A stretch of 64,000 bases of DNA from Odiellus spinosus (GCA_963920705.1 CAWUCO010000097.1:186001-250000); one strand, 5' to 3'; counted from the first letter of the stretch, positions 14,901-28,400 are shown. Translations and numbers: made by a program. The notes: generated by a model not told the origin, from the sequence alone.

Positions 14901-17900
14901 GTAGTCTTAATTTTGTCTAAATCGCTTGAAAATCAAAAGTTTTGTGTCCATTTGAATCCAATAATCTTGGATTTTTAAGCGTTTTTGCTTAATTTTAACC
15001 AATTTTATATTTGTCACGTTTTCGCAATTTAGACAAAACCAAAGTCATTCGAAAGAGCAATTAATGGACAGTCTAAATAATAAGAGTTTTCAAAAATCCG
15101 TTGAAAAACAAGAAAAATATGGCCAATTCAACAAATCATACAATATCAAAATAGTCAAATTTCAGATTTTAAAAATTCGATTTTTGATATTAGATGTTTT
15201 TTGAATTGGCCATATTTTCCAGGTTTTTCAACGGATTTTCCAAAACTCTTGTTTTTTAGATAGACCAATATTTGCTCTTTCGGGTGGTCTTATTTTTGTC
15301 TAAATCGCTTAAAAATCAATTGTTTTGTGTCCATTTGAATCCAATAATGTTTGATTTTTAAGCGTTTTAGCTTCATTTCAACCCATTTTATATTTGTCAC
15401 GTTTTGGCAATTTAGACAAAACCAGTCATTCGAAAGAGCAATTAATGGACAGTCTTAATAATAAGAGTTTTCAGAAATCCGTTGAAAAACAAGAAAAATA
15501 TGGCCAATTCAAGAAACCATACAATATCAAAATTGTCAAATTTCAGATTTTAAAAATTCGCTTTTTGATATTAGATGTTTTTTGAATTGGCCATATTTTC
15601 CATGTTTTTCAACGGATTTTCCAAAACTCTTGTTTTTTAGGTAGAGCAATATTTGCTCTTTCGAGTGGTCTTAATTTTGTCTAAATCGCTTAAAAATCAA
15701 AAGTTTTGTGTCCATTTGAATCCAATAATCTTGGATTTTTAAGGGTTTTTGCTTAATTTTAACCAATTTCATATTTGTCACGTTTTCGCAATTTAGACAA
15801 AACCAAAGTCATTCGAAAGAGCAATTAATGGACAGTCTAAATAATAAGAATTTTCAAAAATCCTTTGAAAAACATGAAAAATATGGCCAATTCAAGAAAC
15901 CATACAATATCAAAATTGTCAAATTTCAGATTTTAAAAATTCGCTTTTTGATATTAGATGTTTTTTGAATTGTCCATATTTTCCATGTTTTTCAACGGAT
16001 TTTCCAAAACTCTTGTTTTTTAGATAGACCAATATTTGCTCTTTCGAGTGGTCTTAATTTTGTCTAAATCGCTTAAAAATCAAAAGTTTTGTGTCCATTT
16101 GAATTCCAATAATCTTGGATTTTTAAGCGTTTTTGCTTAATTTTAACCAATTTTATATTTGTCACGTTTTCGCAATTTAGACAAAACCAAAGTCATACGA
16201 AAGAGCAATTAATGGACAGTCTAAATAATAAGAGTTTTCAAAAATCCGTTGAAAAACAAGAAAAATATGGCCAATTCAAGAAATCATACAATATCAAAAT
16301 AGTCAAATTTCAGATTTTAAAAATTCGCTTTTTGATATTAGATGTTTTTTGAATTGGCCATATTTTCCAGGTTTTTCAACGGATTTTCCAAAACTCTTGT
16401 TTTTTAGATAGACCAATATTTGCTTTTTCGAGTAGTCTTAATTTTGTCTAAATCGCTTGAAAATCAAAAGTTTTGTGTCCATTTGAATCCAATAATCTTG
16501 GATTTTTAAGCGTTTTTGCTTAATTTTAACCAATTTTATATTTGTCACGTTTTCGCAATTTAGACAAAACCAAAGTCATTCGAAAGAGCAATTAATGGAC
16601 AGTCTAAATAATAAGAGTTTTCAAAAATCCGTTGAAAAACAAGAAAAATATGGCCAATTCAACAAATCATACAATATCAAAATAGTCAAATTTCAGATTT
16701 TAAAAATTCGATTTTTGATATTAGATGTTTTTTGAATTGGCCATATTTTCCAGGTTTTTCAACGGATTTTCCAAAACTCTTGTTTTTTAGATAGACCAAT
16801 ATTTGCTCTTTCGGGTGGTCTTATTTTTGTCTAAATCGCTTAAAAATCAATTGTTTTGTGTCCATTTGAATCCAATAATGTTTGATTTTTAAGCGTTTTA
16901 GCTTCATTTCAACCCATTTTATATTTGTCACGTTTTGGCAATTTAGACAAAACCAGTCATTCGAAAGAGCAATTAATGGACAGTCTTAATAATAAGAGTT
17001 TTTAGAAATCCGTTGAAAAACAAGAAAAATATGGCCAATTCAAAAAATCATACAATATCAAAATAGTCAAATTTCAGATTTTAAAAATTCGCTTTTTGAT
17101 ATTAGATGTTTTTTGAATTGGCCATATTTTCCATGTTTTTCAACGGATTTTCCAAAACTCTTGTTTTTTAGGTAGAGCAATATTTGCTCTTTCGAGTGGT
17201 CTTAATTTTGTCTAAATCGCTTAAAAATCAAAAGTTTTGTGTCCATTTGAATCCAATAATCTTGGATTTTTAAGCGTTTTTGCTTAATTTTAACCAATTT
17301 TATATTTGTCACGTTTTCGCAATTTAGACAAAACCAAAGTCATTCGAAAGAGCAATTAATGGACAGTCTAAAAAATAAGAGTTTTCAAAAATCCGTTGAA
17401 AAACAAGAAAAATATGGCCAATTCAAGAAATCATACAATATCAAAATAGTCAAATTTCAGATTTTAAAAATTCGCTTTTTGATATTAGATGTTTTTTGAA
17501 TTGGCCATATTTTCCAGGTTTTTGCAAAGGATTTTCCAAAACTCTTGTTTTTTAGATAGACCAATATTTGCTCTTTCGAGTGGTCTTATTTTTGTCTAAA
17601 TCGCTTAAAAATCAAATGTTTTGTGTCCATTTGAATCCAATAATGTTTGATTTTTAAGCGTTTTAGCTTCATTTCAACCCATTTTATATTTGTCACGTTT
17701 TGGCAATTTAGACAAAACCAGTTATTCGAAAGAGCAATTAATGGACAGTCTTAATAATAAGAGTTTTCAGAAATCCGTTGAAAAACAAGAAAAATATGGT
17801 CAATTCAAGAAATCATACAATATCAAAATAGTCAAATTTCAGATTTTAAAAATTCGCTTTTTGATACTAGATGTTTTTTGAATTGGCCATATTTTCCAGG

Positions 17901-18571
17901 TTTTTCAACGGATTTTCCAAAACTTGTTTTTTAGATAGACCAATATTTGCTTTTTCGAGTAGTCTTAATTTTGTCTAAATCGCTTGAAAATCAAAAGTTT
18001 TGTGTCCATTTGAATCCAATAATCTTGGATTTTTAAGCGTTTTTGCTTAATTTTAACCAATTTTATATTTGTCACGTTTTCGCAATTTAGACAAAACCAA
18101 AGTCATTCGAAAGAGCAATTAATGGACAGTCTAAATAATAAGAGTTTTCAAAAATCCGTTGAAAAACAAGAAAAATATGGCCAATTCAACAAATCATACA
18201 ATATCAAAATAGTCAAATTTCAGATTTTAAAAATTCGATTTTTGATATTAGATGTTTTTTGAATTGGCCATATTTTCCAGGTTTTTCAACGGATTTTCCA
18301 AAACTCTTGTTTTTTAGATAGACCAATATTTGCTCTTTCGAGTGGTCTTATTTTTGTCTAAATCGCTTAAAAATCAATTGTTTTGTGTCCATTTGAATCC
18401 AATAATGTTTGATTTTTAAGCGTTTTAGCTTCATTTCAACCCATTTTATATTTGTCACGTTTTGGCAATTTAGACAAAACCAGTCATTCGAAAGAGCAAT
18501 TAATGGACAGTCTTAATAATAAGAGTTTTCAGAAATCCGTTGAAAAACAAGAAAAATATGGCCAATTCAAA
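8904..18571 (+). repeat. Satellite zone of 764-765 bp dimers with a monomeric run inside
   Basis: Dimer landmarks fall at 9,276, 10,040, 10,804, 11,568, 14,630, 15,394, 16,925, 17,690 and 18,452, that is 764-765 bp or multiples apart (762 where a CTC deletion gives AAAACTTG). Many copies carry CGTTTTGGCAATTTAG plus ACCAGTCATTCG. Between about 11,749 and 13,850 the dimer pattern is replaced by consecutive ACATAGACC-type monomers spaced about 384 bp. The copy at 16,925 has a GAGTTTTTAGAAATC change also seen at 38,041 and 39,571. No gene is seen. Confidence 0.85.
9525..9541 (+). repeat. 17-bp dyad AGAGCAAtatTTGCTCT (variant monomers)
   Basis: Monomers with GGTAGAGC in place of GATAGACC gain exact 7-bp inverted arms around TAT. 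The same dyad recurs at about 15.64, 17.17, 18.70, 20.61, 22.14, 24.44, 25.21 and 25.59 kb and at many later sites in the left array, and near 58.44 kb on the right. Confidence 0.8.
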
Positions 18572-21500
18572 AAATCATACAATATCAAAATAGTCAAATT
18601 TCAGATTTTAAAAATTCGCTTTTTGATATTAGATGTTTTTTGAATTGGCCATATTTTCCATGTTTTTCAACGGATTTTCCAAAACTCTTGTTTTTTAGGT
18701 AGAGCAATATTTGCTCTTTCGAGTGGTCTTAATTTTGTCTAAATCGCTTAAAAATCAAAAGTTTTGTGTCCATTTGAATCCAATAATCTTGGATTTTTAA
18801 GCGTTTTTGCTTAATTTTAACCAATTTCATATTTGTCACGTTTTCGCAATTTAGACAAAACCAAAGTCATTCGAAAGAGCAATTAATGGACAGTCTAAAT
18901 AATAAGAGTTTTCAAAAATCCGTTGAAAAACAAGAAAAATATGGCCAATTCAAGAAATCATACATTATCAAAATAGTCAAATTTCAGATTTTAAAAATTC
19001 GCTTTTTGATATTAGATGTTTTTTGAATTGGCCATATTTTCCATGTTTTTCAACGGATTTTCCAAAACCCTTGTTTTTTAGATAGACCAATATTTGCTCT
19101 TTTGATACGTGTTGATTTTGTCTAAATAGCTTAAAAATCAAAATTTTGTGTCCATTTGAATCCAATAATCTTGGATTTTGAAGCGTTTTTGCTTAATTTT
19201 AACCAATTTTATATTTGTCACGTTTTCGCAATTTAGACAAAACCAAAGTCATTCGAAAGAGCAATTAATGGACAGTCTAAAAAATAAGAGTTTTCAAAAA
19301 TCCGTTGAAAAACAAGAAAAATATGGCCAATTCAAGAAATCATACAATATCAAAATAGTCAAATTTCAGATTTTAAAAATTCGCTTTTTGATATTAGATG
19401 TTTTTTGAATTGGCCATATTTTCCAGGTTTTTGCAAATGATTTTCCAAAACTCTTGTTTTTTAGATAGACCAATATTTGCTCTTTCGAGTGGTCTTATTT
19501 TTGTCTAAATCGCTTAAAAATCAAATGTTTTGTGTCCATTTGAATCCAATAATGTTTGATTTTTAAGCGTTTTAGCTTCATTTCAACCCATTTTATATTT
19601 GTCACGTTTTGGCAATTTAGACAAAACCAGTTATTCGAAAGAGCAATTAATGGACAGTCTTAATAATAAGAGTTTTCAGAAATCCGTTGAAAAACAAGAA
19701 AAATATGGTCAATTCAAGAAATCATACAATATCAAAATAGTCAAATTTCAGATTTTAAAAATTCGCTTTTTGATATTAGATGTTTTTTGAATTGGCCATA
19801 TTTTCCAGGTTTTTCAACGGATTTTCCAAAACTTGTTTTTTAGATAGACCAATATTTGCTTTTTCGAGTAGTCTTAATTTTGTCTAAATCGCTTGAAAAT
19901 CAAAAGTTTTGTGTCCATTTGAATCCAATAATCTTGGATTTTTAAGCGTTTTTGCTTAATTTTAACCAATTTTATATTTGTCACGTTTTGGCAATTTAGA
20001 CAAAACCAAAGTCATTCGAAAGAGCAATTAATAGACAATCTTAATAATAAGAGTTTTCAAAAATTCGTTGAAAAACAAGAAAAATATGGCCAATTCAAGA
20101 AATCATACATTATCAAAATAGTCAAATTTCAGATTTTAAAAATTCGCTTTTTGATATTAGATGTTTTTTGAATTGGCCATATTTTCCATGTTTTTCAACG
20201 GATTTTCCAAAACCCTTGTTTTTTAGATAGACCAATATTTGCTCTTTCGATACGTGTTGATTTTGTCTAAATAGCTTAAAAATCAAAATTTTTTGTCCAT
20301 TTGAATCCAATAATCTTGGATTTTTAAGCGTTTTTGCTTAGTTTTAACCAATTTTATATTTGTCACGTTTTGGCAATTTAGACAAAACCAAAGTCATTCG
20401 AAAGAGCAATTAATAGACAATCTTAATAATAAGAGTTTTCAAAAATCCGTTGAAAAACAAGAAAAATATGGCCAATTCAAGAAATCATACAATATCAAAA
20501 TAGTCAAATTTCAGATTTTAAAAATTCGCTTTTTGATATTAGATGTTTTTTGAATTGGCCATATTTTCCATGTTTTTCAACGGATTTTCCAAAACTCTTG
20601 TTTTTTAGGTAGAGCAATATTTGCTCTTTCGAGTGGTCTTAATTTTGTCTAAATCGCTTAAAAATCAAAAGTTTTGTGTCCATTTGAATCCAATAATCTT
20701 GGATTTTTAAGCGTTTTTGCTTAATTTTAACCAATTTTATATTTGTCACGTTTTCGCAATTTAGACAAAACCAAAGTCATTCGAAAGAGCAATTAATGGA
20801 CAGTCTAAATAATAAGAGTTTTCAAAAATCCGTTGAAAAACAAGAAAAATATGGCCAATTCAAGAAATCATACATTATCAAAATAGTCAAATTTCAGATT
20901 TTAAAAATTCGCTTTTTGATAATAGATGTTTTTTTAATTGGCCATATTTTCCATGTTTTTCAACGGATTTTCCAAAACCCTTGTTTTTTAGATAGACCAA
21001 TATTTGCTCTTTCGAGTGGTCTTAATTTTGTCTAAATCGCTTAAAAATCATAAGTTTTGTGTCCATTTGAATCCAATAATCTTGGATTTTTAAGCGTTTT
21101 TGCTTAATTTTAACCAATTTTATATTTGTCACGTTTTCGGAATTTAGACAAAACCAAAGTCATTCGAAAGAGCAATTAATGGACAGTCTAAATAATAAGA
21201 GTTTTCAAAAATCCGTTGAAAAACAAGAAAAATATGGCCAATTCAAGAAATCATACATTATCAAAATAGTCAAATTTCAGATTTTAAAAATTCGCTTTTT
21301 GATATTAGATGTTTTTTGAATTGGCCATATTTTCCATGTTTTTCAACGGATTTTCCAAAACCCTTGTTTTTTAGATAGACCAATATTTGCTCTTTCGATA
21401 CGTGTTGATTTTGTCTAAATAGCTTAAAAATCAAAAGTTTTGTGTCCATTTGAATCCAATAATCTTGGATTTTTAAGCGTTTTTGCTTAATTTTAACCAA

Positions 21501-22670
21501 TTTTATATTTGTCACGTTTTCGCAATTTAGACAAAACCAAAGTCATTCGAAAGAGCAATTAATGGACAGTCTAAATAATAAGAGTTTTCAAAAATCCGTT
21601 GAAAAACAAGAAAAATATGGCCAATTCAAGAAATCATACATTATCAAAATAGTCAAATTTCAGATTTTAAAAATTCGCTTTTTGATAATAGATGTTTTTT
21701 GAATTGGCCATATTTTCCATGTTTTTCAACGGATTTTCCAAAACCCTTGTTTTTTAGATAGACCAATATTTACTCTTTCGATACGTGTTGATTTTGTCTA
21801 AATAGCTTAAAAATCAAAAGTTTTGTGTCCATTTGAATCCAATAATCTTGAATTTTTAAGCGTTTTTGCTTAATTTTAACCAATTTTATATTTGTCACGT
21901 TTTGGCAATTTAGACATAACCAAAGTCATTCGAAAGAGCAATTAATAGACAATCTTAATAATAAGAGTTTTCAAAAATCCGTTGAAAAACAAGAAAAATA
22001 TGGCCAATTCAAGAAATCATACAATATCAAAATAGTCAAATTTCAGATTTTAAAAATTCGCTTTTTGATATTAGATGTTTTTTGAATTGGCCATATTTTC
22101 CATGTTTTTCAACGAATTTTCCAAAACTCTTGTTTTTTAGGTAGAGCAATATTTGCTCTTTCGATACGTGTTGATTTTGTCTAAATAGCTTAAAAATCAA
22201 AAGTTTTGTGTCCATTTGAATCCAATAATCTTGGATTTTTAAGCGTTTTTGCTTAATTTTAACCAATTTTATATTTGTCACGTTTTCGCAATTTAGACAA
22301 AACCAAAGTCATTCGAAAGAGCAATTAATGGACAGTCTAAATAATAAGAGTTTTCAAAAATCCGTTGAAAAACAAGAAAAATATGGCCAATTCAAGAAAT
22401 CATACATTATCAAAATAGTCAAATTTCAGATTTTAAAAATTCGCTTTTTGATAATAGATGTTTTTTGAATTGGCCATATTTTCCATGTTTTTCAACGGAT
22501 TTTCCAAAACCCTTGTTTTTTAGATAGACCAATATTTGCTCTTTCGAGTGGTCTTAATTTTGTCTAAATCGCTTAAAAATCATAAGTTTTGTGACCATTT
22601 GAATCCTATAATCTTGGATTTTTAAGCGTTTTTGCTTAATTTTAACCAATTTTATATTTGTCACGTTTTC

Positions 22671-22782
22671 GCAATTTAGACAAAACCAAAGTCATTCGAA
22701 AGAGCAATTAATGGACAGTCTAAATAATAAGAGTTTTCAAAAATCCGTTGAAAAACAAGAAAAATATGGCCAATTCAAGAAA
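22671..22782 (+). repeat. Left palindrome arm of reference monomer
   Basis: Pairs with 22,844-22,955 in inverted orientation. The 21 mismatches cluster in two places: positions 21-25 of the arm (GTCAT against ACGTA) and positions 41-48. The tip-proximal half is the better conserved. It contains TTCGAA and TGGCCA sites. Confidence 0.93.
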
Positions 22783-22843
22783 TCATACATTATCAAAATA
22801 GTCAAATTTCAGATTTTAAAAATTCGCTTTTTGATATTAGATG
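22783..22843 (+). repeat. Centre of the monomer palindrome
   Basis: A 61-bp, very A+T-rich centre between the arms. The dyad continues inside it: TATCAAAA on the left faces TTTTGATA on the right, and CAAATTT faces AAATTCG with small offsets. A hairpin could therefore extend nearly to a short loop around CAGATTTTAA. Copies differ here mainly in ACATTATC versus ACAATATC versus ACAATATG, and GATATTAG versus GATAATAG. Confidence 0.85.
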
Positions 22844-22955
22844 TTTTTTGAATTGGCCATATTTTCCATGTTTTTCAACGGATTTTCCAAAACCCTTGTT
22901 TTTTAGATAGACCAATATTTGCTCTTTCGATACGTGTTGATTTTGTCTAAATAGC
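22844..22955 (-). repeat. Right palindrome arm of reference monomer
   Basis: Inverted copy of the left arm. Its distal third holds the main diagnostic variants of the array: AGATAGACC, ACATAGACC or AGGTAGAGC, followed by CGAGTGGTCTTAATTTTG or CGATACGTGTTGATTTTG. Confidence 0.93.
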
Positions 22956-23010
22956 TTAAAAATCAAAAGTTTTGTGTCCATTTGAATCCAATAATCTTGG
23001 ATTTTTAAGC
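22954..23010 (+). repeat. Secondary dyad in the monomer spacer
   Basis: GCTTAAAAATC at the start and GATTTTTAAGC at the end are exact 11-bp inverted repeats, separated by about 35 bp of spacer. Monomers of the GTTTGATTTTTAAGC type keep the same arms. Variants with GATTTTGAAGC (for example 19,168, 52,081 and 59,686) break one pair. Confidence 0.8.
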
Positions 23011-25460
23011 GTTTTTGCTTAATTTTAACCAATTTTATATTTGTCACGTTTTCGCAATTTAGACAAAACCAAAGTCATTCGAAAGAGCAATTAATGGACA
23101 GTCTAAATAATAAGAGTTTTCAAAAATCCGTTGAAAAACAAGAAAAATATGGCCAATTCAAGAAATCATACATTATCAAAATAGTCAAATTTCAGATTTT
23201 AAAAATTCGCTTTTTGATAATAGATGTTTTTTGAATTGGCCATATTTTCCATGTTTTTCAACGGATTTTCCAAAACCCTTGTTTTTTAGATAGACCAATA
23301 TTTGCTCTTTCGAGTGGTCTTAATTTTGTCTAAATCGCTTAAAAATCATAAGTTTTGTGACCATTTGAATCCTATAATCTTGGATTTTTAAGCGTTTTTG
23401 CTTAATTTTAACCAATTTTATATTTGTCACGTTTTCGCAATTTAGACAAAACCAAAGTCATTCGAAAGAGCAATTAATGGACAGTCTAAATAATAAGAGT
23501 TTTCAAAAATCCGTTGAAAAACAAGAAAAATATGGCCAATTCAAGAAATCATACATTATCAAAATAGTCAAATTTCAGATTTTAAAAATTCGCTTTTTGA
23601 TATTAGATGTTTTTTGAATTGGCCATATTTTCCATGTTTTTCAACGGATTTTCCAAAACCCTTGTTTTTTAGATAGACCAATATTTGCTCTTTCGATACG
23701 TGTTGATTTTGTCTAAATAGCTTAAAAATCAAAAGTTTTGTGTCCATTTGAATCCAATAATCTTGGATTTTTAAGCGTTTTTGCTTAATTTTAACCAATT
23801 TTATATTTGTCACGTTTTCGCAATTTAGACAAAACCAAAGTCATTCGAAAGAGCAATTAATGGACAGTCTAAATAATAAGAGTTTTCAAAAATCCGTTGA
23901 AAAACAAGAAAAATATGGCCAATTCAAGAAATCATACATTATCAAAATAGTCAAATTTCAGATTTTAAAAATTCGCTTTTTGATAATAGATGTTTTTTGA
24001 ATTGGCCATATTTTCCATGTTTTTCAACGGATTTTCCAAAACCCTTGTTTTTTAGATAGACCAATATTTACTCTTTCGATACGTGTTGATTTTGTCTAAA
24101 TAGCTTAAAAATCAAAAGTTTTGTGTCCATTTGAATCCAATAATCTTGAATTTTTAAGCGTTTTTGCTTAATTTTAACCAATTTTATATTTGTCACGTTT
24201 TGGCAATTTAGACATAACCAAAGTCATTCGAAAGAGCAATTAATAGACAATCTTAATAATAAGAGTTTTCAAAAATCCGTTGAAAAACAAGAAAAATATG
24301 GCCAATTCAAGAAATCATACAATATCAAAATAGTCAAATTTCAGATTTTAAAAATTCGCTTTTTGATATTAGATGTTTTTTGAATTGGCCATATTTTCCA
24401 TGTTTTTCAACGAATTTTCCAAAACTCTTGTTTTTTAGGTAGAGCAATATTTGCTCTTTCGATACGTGTTGATTTTGTCTAAATAGCTTAAAAATCAAAA
24501 GTTTTGTGTCCATTTGAATCCAATAATCTTGGATTTTTAAGCGTTTTTGCTTAATTTTAACCAATTTTATATTTGTCACGTTTTCGCAATTTAGACAAAA
24601 CCAAAGTCATTCGAAAGAGCAATTAATGGACAGTCTAAATAATAAGAGTTTTCAAAAATCCGTTGAAAAACAAGAAAAATATGGCCAATTCAAGAAATCA
24701 TACATTATCAAAATAGTCAAATTTCAGATTTTAAAAATTCGCTTTTTGATAATAGATGTTTTTTGAATTGGCCATATTTTCCATGTTTTTCAACGGATTT
24801 TCCAAAACCCTTGTTTTTTAGATAGACCAATATTTACTCTTTCGATACGTGTTGATTTTGTCTAAATAGCTTAAAAATCAAAAGTTTTGTGTCCATTTGA
24901 ATCCAATAATCTTGAATTTTTAAGCGTTTTTGCTTAATTTTAACCAATTTTATATTTGTCACGTTTTGGCAATTTAGACATAACCAAAGTCATTCGAAAG
25001 AGCAATTAATAGACAATCTTAATAATAAGAGTTTTCAAAAATCCGTTGAAAAACAAGAAAAATATGGCCAATTCAAGAAATCATACAATATCAAAATAGT
25101 CAAATTTAGGATTTTAAAAATTCGCTTTTTGATATTAGATGTTTTTTGAATTGGCCATATTTTCCATGTTTTTCAACGAATTTTCCAAAACTCTTGTTTT
25201 TTAGGTAGAGCAATATTTGCTCTTTCGAGTGGTCTTAATTTTGTCTAAATCGCTTAAAAATCAAAGGTTTTGTGTCCATTTGAATCCAATAATCTTGGAT
25301 TTTTAAGCGTTTTTGCTTAATTTTAACCAGTTTTATATTTGTCACGTTTTCGCAATTTAGACAAAACCAAAGTCATTCGAAAGAGCAATTAATGGACAGT
25401 CTAAATAATAAGAGTTTTCAAAAATCCGTTGAAAAACAAGAAAAATATGGCCAATTCAAG

Positions 25461-28400
25461 AAATCATACAATATCAAAATAGTCAAATTTCAGATTTTAA
25501 AAATTCGCTTTTTGATATTAGATGTTTTTTGAATTGGCCATATTTTCCATGTTTTTCAACGGATTTTCCAAAACTCTTGTTTTTTAGGTAGAGCAATATT
25601 TGCTCTTTCGAGTGGTCTTAATTTTGTCTAAATCGCTTAAAAATCAAAAGTTTTGTGTCCATTTGAATCCAATAATCTTGGATTTTTAAGCGTTTTTGCT
25701 TAATTTTAACCAATTTCATATTTGTCACGTTTTCGCAATTTAGACAAAACCAAAGTCATTCGAAAGAGCAATTAATGGACAGTCTAAATAATAAGAGTTT
25801 TCAAAAATCCGTTGAAAAACAAGAAAAATATGGCCAATTCAAGAAATCATACATTATCAAAATAGTCAAATTTCAGATTTTAAAAATTCGCTTTTTGATA
25901 TTAGATGTTTTTTGAATTGGCCATATTTTCCATGTTTTTCAACGGATTTTCCAAAACCCTTGTTTTTTAGATAGACCAATATTTGCTCTTTTGATACGTG
26001 TTGATTTTGTCTAAATAGCTTAAAAATCAAAATTTTGTGTCCATTTGAATCCAATAATCTTGGATTTTGAAGCGTTTTTGCTTAATTTTAACCAATTTTA
26101 TATTTGTCACGTTTTCGCAATTTAGACAAAACCAAAGTCATTCGAAAGAGCAATTAATGGACAGTCTAAAAAATAAGAGTTTTCAAAAATCCGTTGAAAA
26201 ACAAGAAAAATATGGCCAATTCAAGAAATCATACAATATCAAAATAGTCAAATTTCAGATTTTAAAAATTCGCTTTTTGATATTAGATGTTTTTTGAATT
26301 GGCCATATTTTCCAGGTTTTTGCAAATGATTTTCCAAAACTCTTGTTTTTTAGATAGACCAATATTTGCTCTTTCGAGTGGTCTTATTTTTGTCTAAATC
26401 GCTTAAAAATCAAATGTTTTGTGTCCATTTGAATCCAATAATGTTTGATTTTTAAGCGTTTTAGCTTCATTTCAACCCATTTTATATTTGTCACGTTTTG
26501 GCAATTTAGACAAAACCAGTTATTCGAAAGAGCAATTAATGGACAGTCTTAATAATAAGAGTTTTCAGAAATCCGTTGAAAAACAAGAAAAATATGGTCA
26601 ATTCAAGAAATCATACAATATCAAAATAGTCAAATTTCAGATTTTAAAAATTCGCTTTTTGATATTAGATGTTTTTTGAATTGGCCATATTTTCCAGGTT
26701 TTTCAACGGATTTTCCAAAACTTGTTTTTTAGATAGACCAATATTTGCTTTTTCGAGTAGTCTTAATTTTGTCTAAATCGCTTGAAAATCAAAAGTTTTG
26801 TGTCCATTTGAATCCAATAATCTTGGATTTTTAAGCGTTTTTGCTTAATTTTAACCAATTTTATATTTGTCACGTTTTGGCAATTTAGACAAAACCAAAG
26901 TCATTCGAAAGAGCAATTAATAGACAATCTTAATAATAAGAGTTTTCAAAAATTCGTTGAAAAACAAGAAAAATATGGCCAATTCAAGAAATCATACATT
27001 ATCAAAATAGTCAAATTTCAGATTTTAAAAATTCGCTTTTTGATATTAGATGTTTTTTGAATTGGCCATATTTTCCATGTTTTTCAACGGATTTTCCAAA
27101 ACCCTTGTTTTTTAGATAGACCAATATTTGCTCTTTCGATACGTGTTGATTTTGTCTAAATAGCTTAAAAATCAAAATTTTTTGTCCATTTGAATCCAAT
27201 AATCTTGGATTTTTAAGCGTTTTTGCTTAGTTTTAACCAATTTTATATTTGTCACGTTTTGGCAATTTAGACAAAACCAAAGTCATTCGAAAGAGCAATT
27301 AATAGACAATCTTAATAATAAGAGTTTTCAAAAATCCGTTGAAAAACAAGAAAAATATGGCCAATTCAAGAAATCATACAATATCAAAATAGTCAAATTT
27401 CAGATTTTAAAAATTCGCTTTTTGATATTAGATGTTTTTTGAATTGGCCATATTTTCCATGTTTTTCAACGGATTTTCCAAAACTCTTGTTTTTTAGGTA
27501 GAGCAATATTTGCTCTTTCGAGTGGTCTTAATTTTGTCTAAATCGCTTAAAAATCAAAAGTTTTGTGTCCATTTGAATCCAATAATCTTGGATTTTTAAG
27601 CGTTTTTGCTTAATTTTAACCAATTTTATATTTGTCACGTTTTCGCAATTTAGACAAAACCAAAGTCATTCGAAAGAGCAATTAATGGACAGTCTAAATA
27701 ATAAGAGTTTTCAAAAATCCGTTGAAAAACAAGAAAAATATGGCCAATTCAAGAAATCATACATTATCAAAATAGTCAAATTTCAGATTTTAAAAATTCG
27801 CTTTTTGATAATAGATGTTTTTTTAATTGGCCATATTTTCCATGTTTTTCAACGGATTTTCCAAAACCCTTGTTTTTTAGATAGACCAATATTTGCTCTT
27901 TCGAGTGGTCTTAATTTTGTCTAAATCGCTTAAAAATCATAAGTTTTGTGTCCATTTGAATCCAATAATCTTGGATTTTTAAGCGTTTTTGCTTAATTTT
28001 AACCAATTTTATATTTGTCACGTTTTCGGAATTTAGACAAAACCAAAGTCATTCGAAAGAGCAATTAATGGACAGTCTAAATAATAAGAGTTTTCAAAAA
28101 TCCGTTGAAAAACAAGAAAAATATGGCCAATTCAAGAAATCATACATTATCAAAATAGTCAAATTTCACATTTTAAAAATTCGCTTTTTGATATTAGATG
28201 TTTTTTGAATTGGCCATATTTTCCATGTTTTTCAACGGATTTTCCAAAACCCTTGTTTTTTAGATAGACCAATATTTGCTCTTTCGATACGTGTTGATTT
28301 TGTCTAAATAGCTTAAAAATCAAAAGTTTTGTGTCCATTTGAATCCAATAATCTTGGATTTTTAAGCGTTTTTGCTTAATTTTAACCAATTTTATATTTG

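Larger units (their letters stand above)
22671..23053 (+). repeat. Reference satellite monomer (383 bp)
   Basis: One unit chosen to describe the anatomy shared by all copies. It has a 112-bp left arm (22,671-22,782), a 61-bp centre (22,783-22,843), a 112-bp right arm (22,844-22,955) and a 98-bp spacer (22,956-23,053), after which the next left arm begins with GCAATTTAGAC. Left arm and reverse-complemented right arm match at 91 of 112 positions with no gap, by hand alignment. The longest exact blocks are AAAATCCGTTGAAAAACA and AAAATATGGCCAATTCAA. The unit is thus an imperfect palindrome plus a spacer, possibly derived from an old inverted duplication of a half-length ancestor. Confidence 0.93.
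18572..25460 (+). repeat. 6,889-bp (18-monomer) segment, copy 1
   Basis: All private markers recur at +6,889 bp: ATTTTGAAGCG at 19,165, TTTTGCAAATGATTTT at 19,430, the CTC-deleted AAAACTTG at 19,829, TTTTTTTAATTGG at 20,931, CGTTTTCGGAATTT at 21,133, and AAATTTAGGATTTT at 25,106. The start is placed just after 18,571, where AATTCAAAAAATC differs from AATTCAAGAAATC at the matching site. Internally it is built of 766-bp dimers of CGATACGTGTTG-type and other monomers. Confidence 0.88.

Noticed and set aside
22844-22955. Arms as terminal inverted repeats of an active DNA transposon or MITE
   Set aside because: Units are in strict tandem with no target duplications and no transposase. It remains only a hypothesis for origin.
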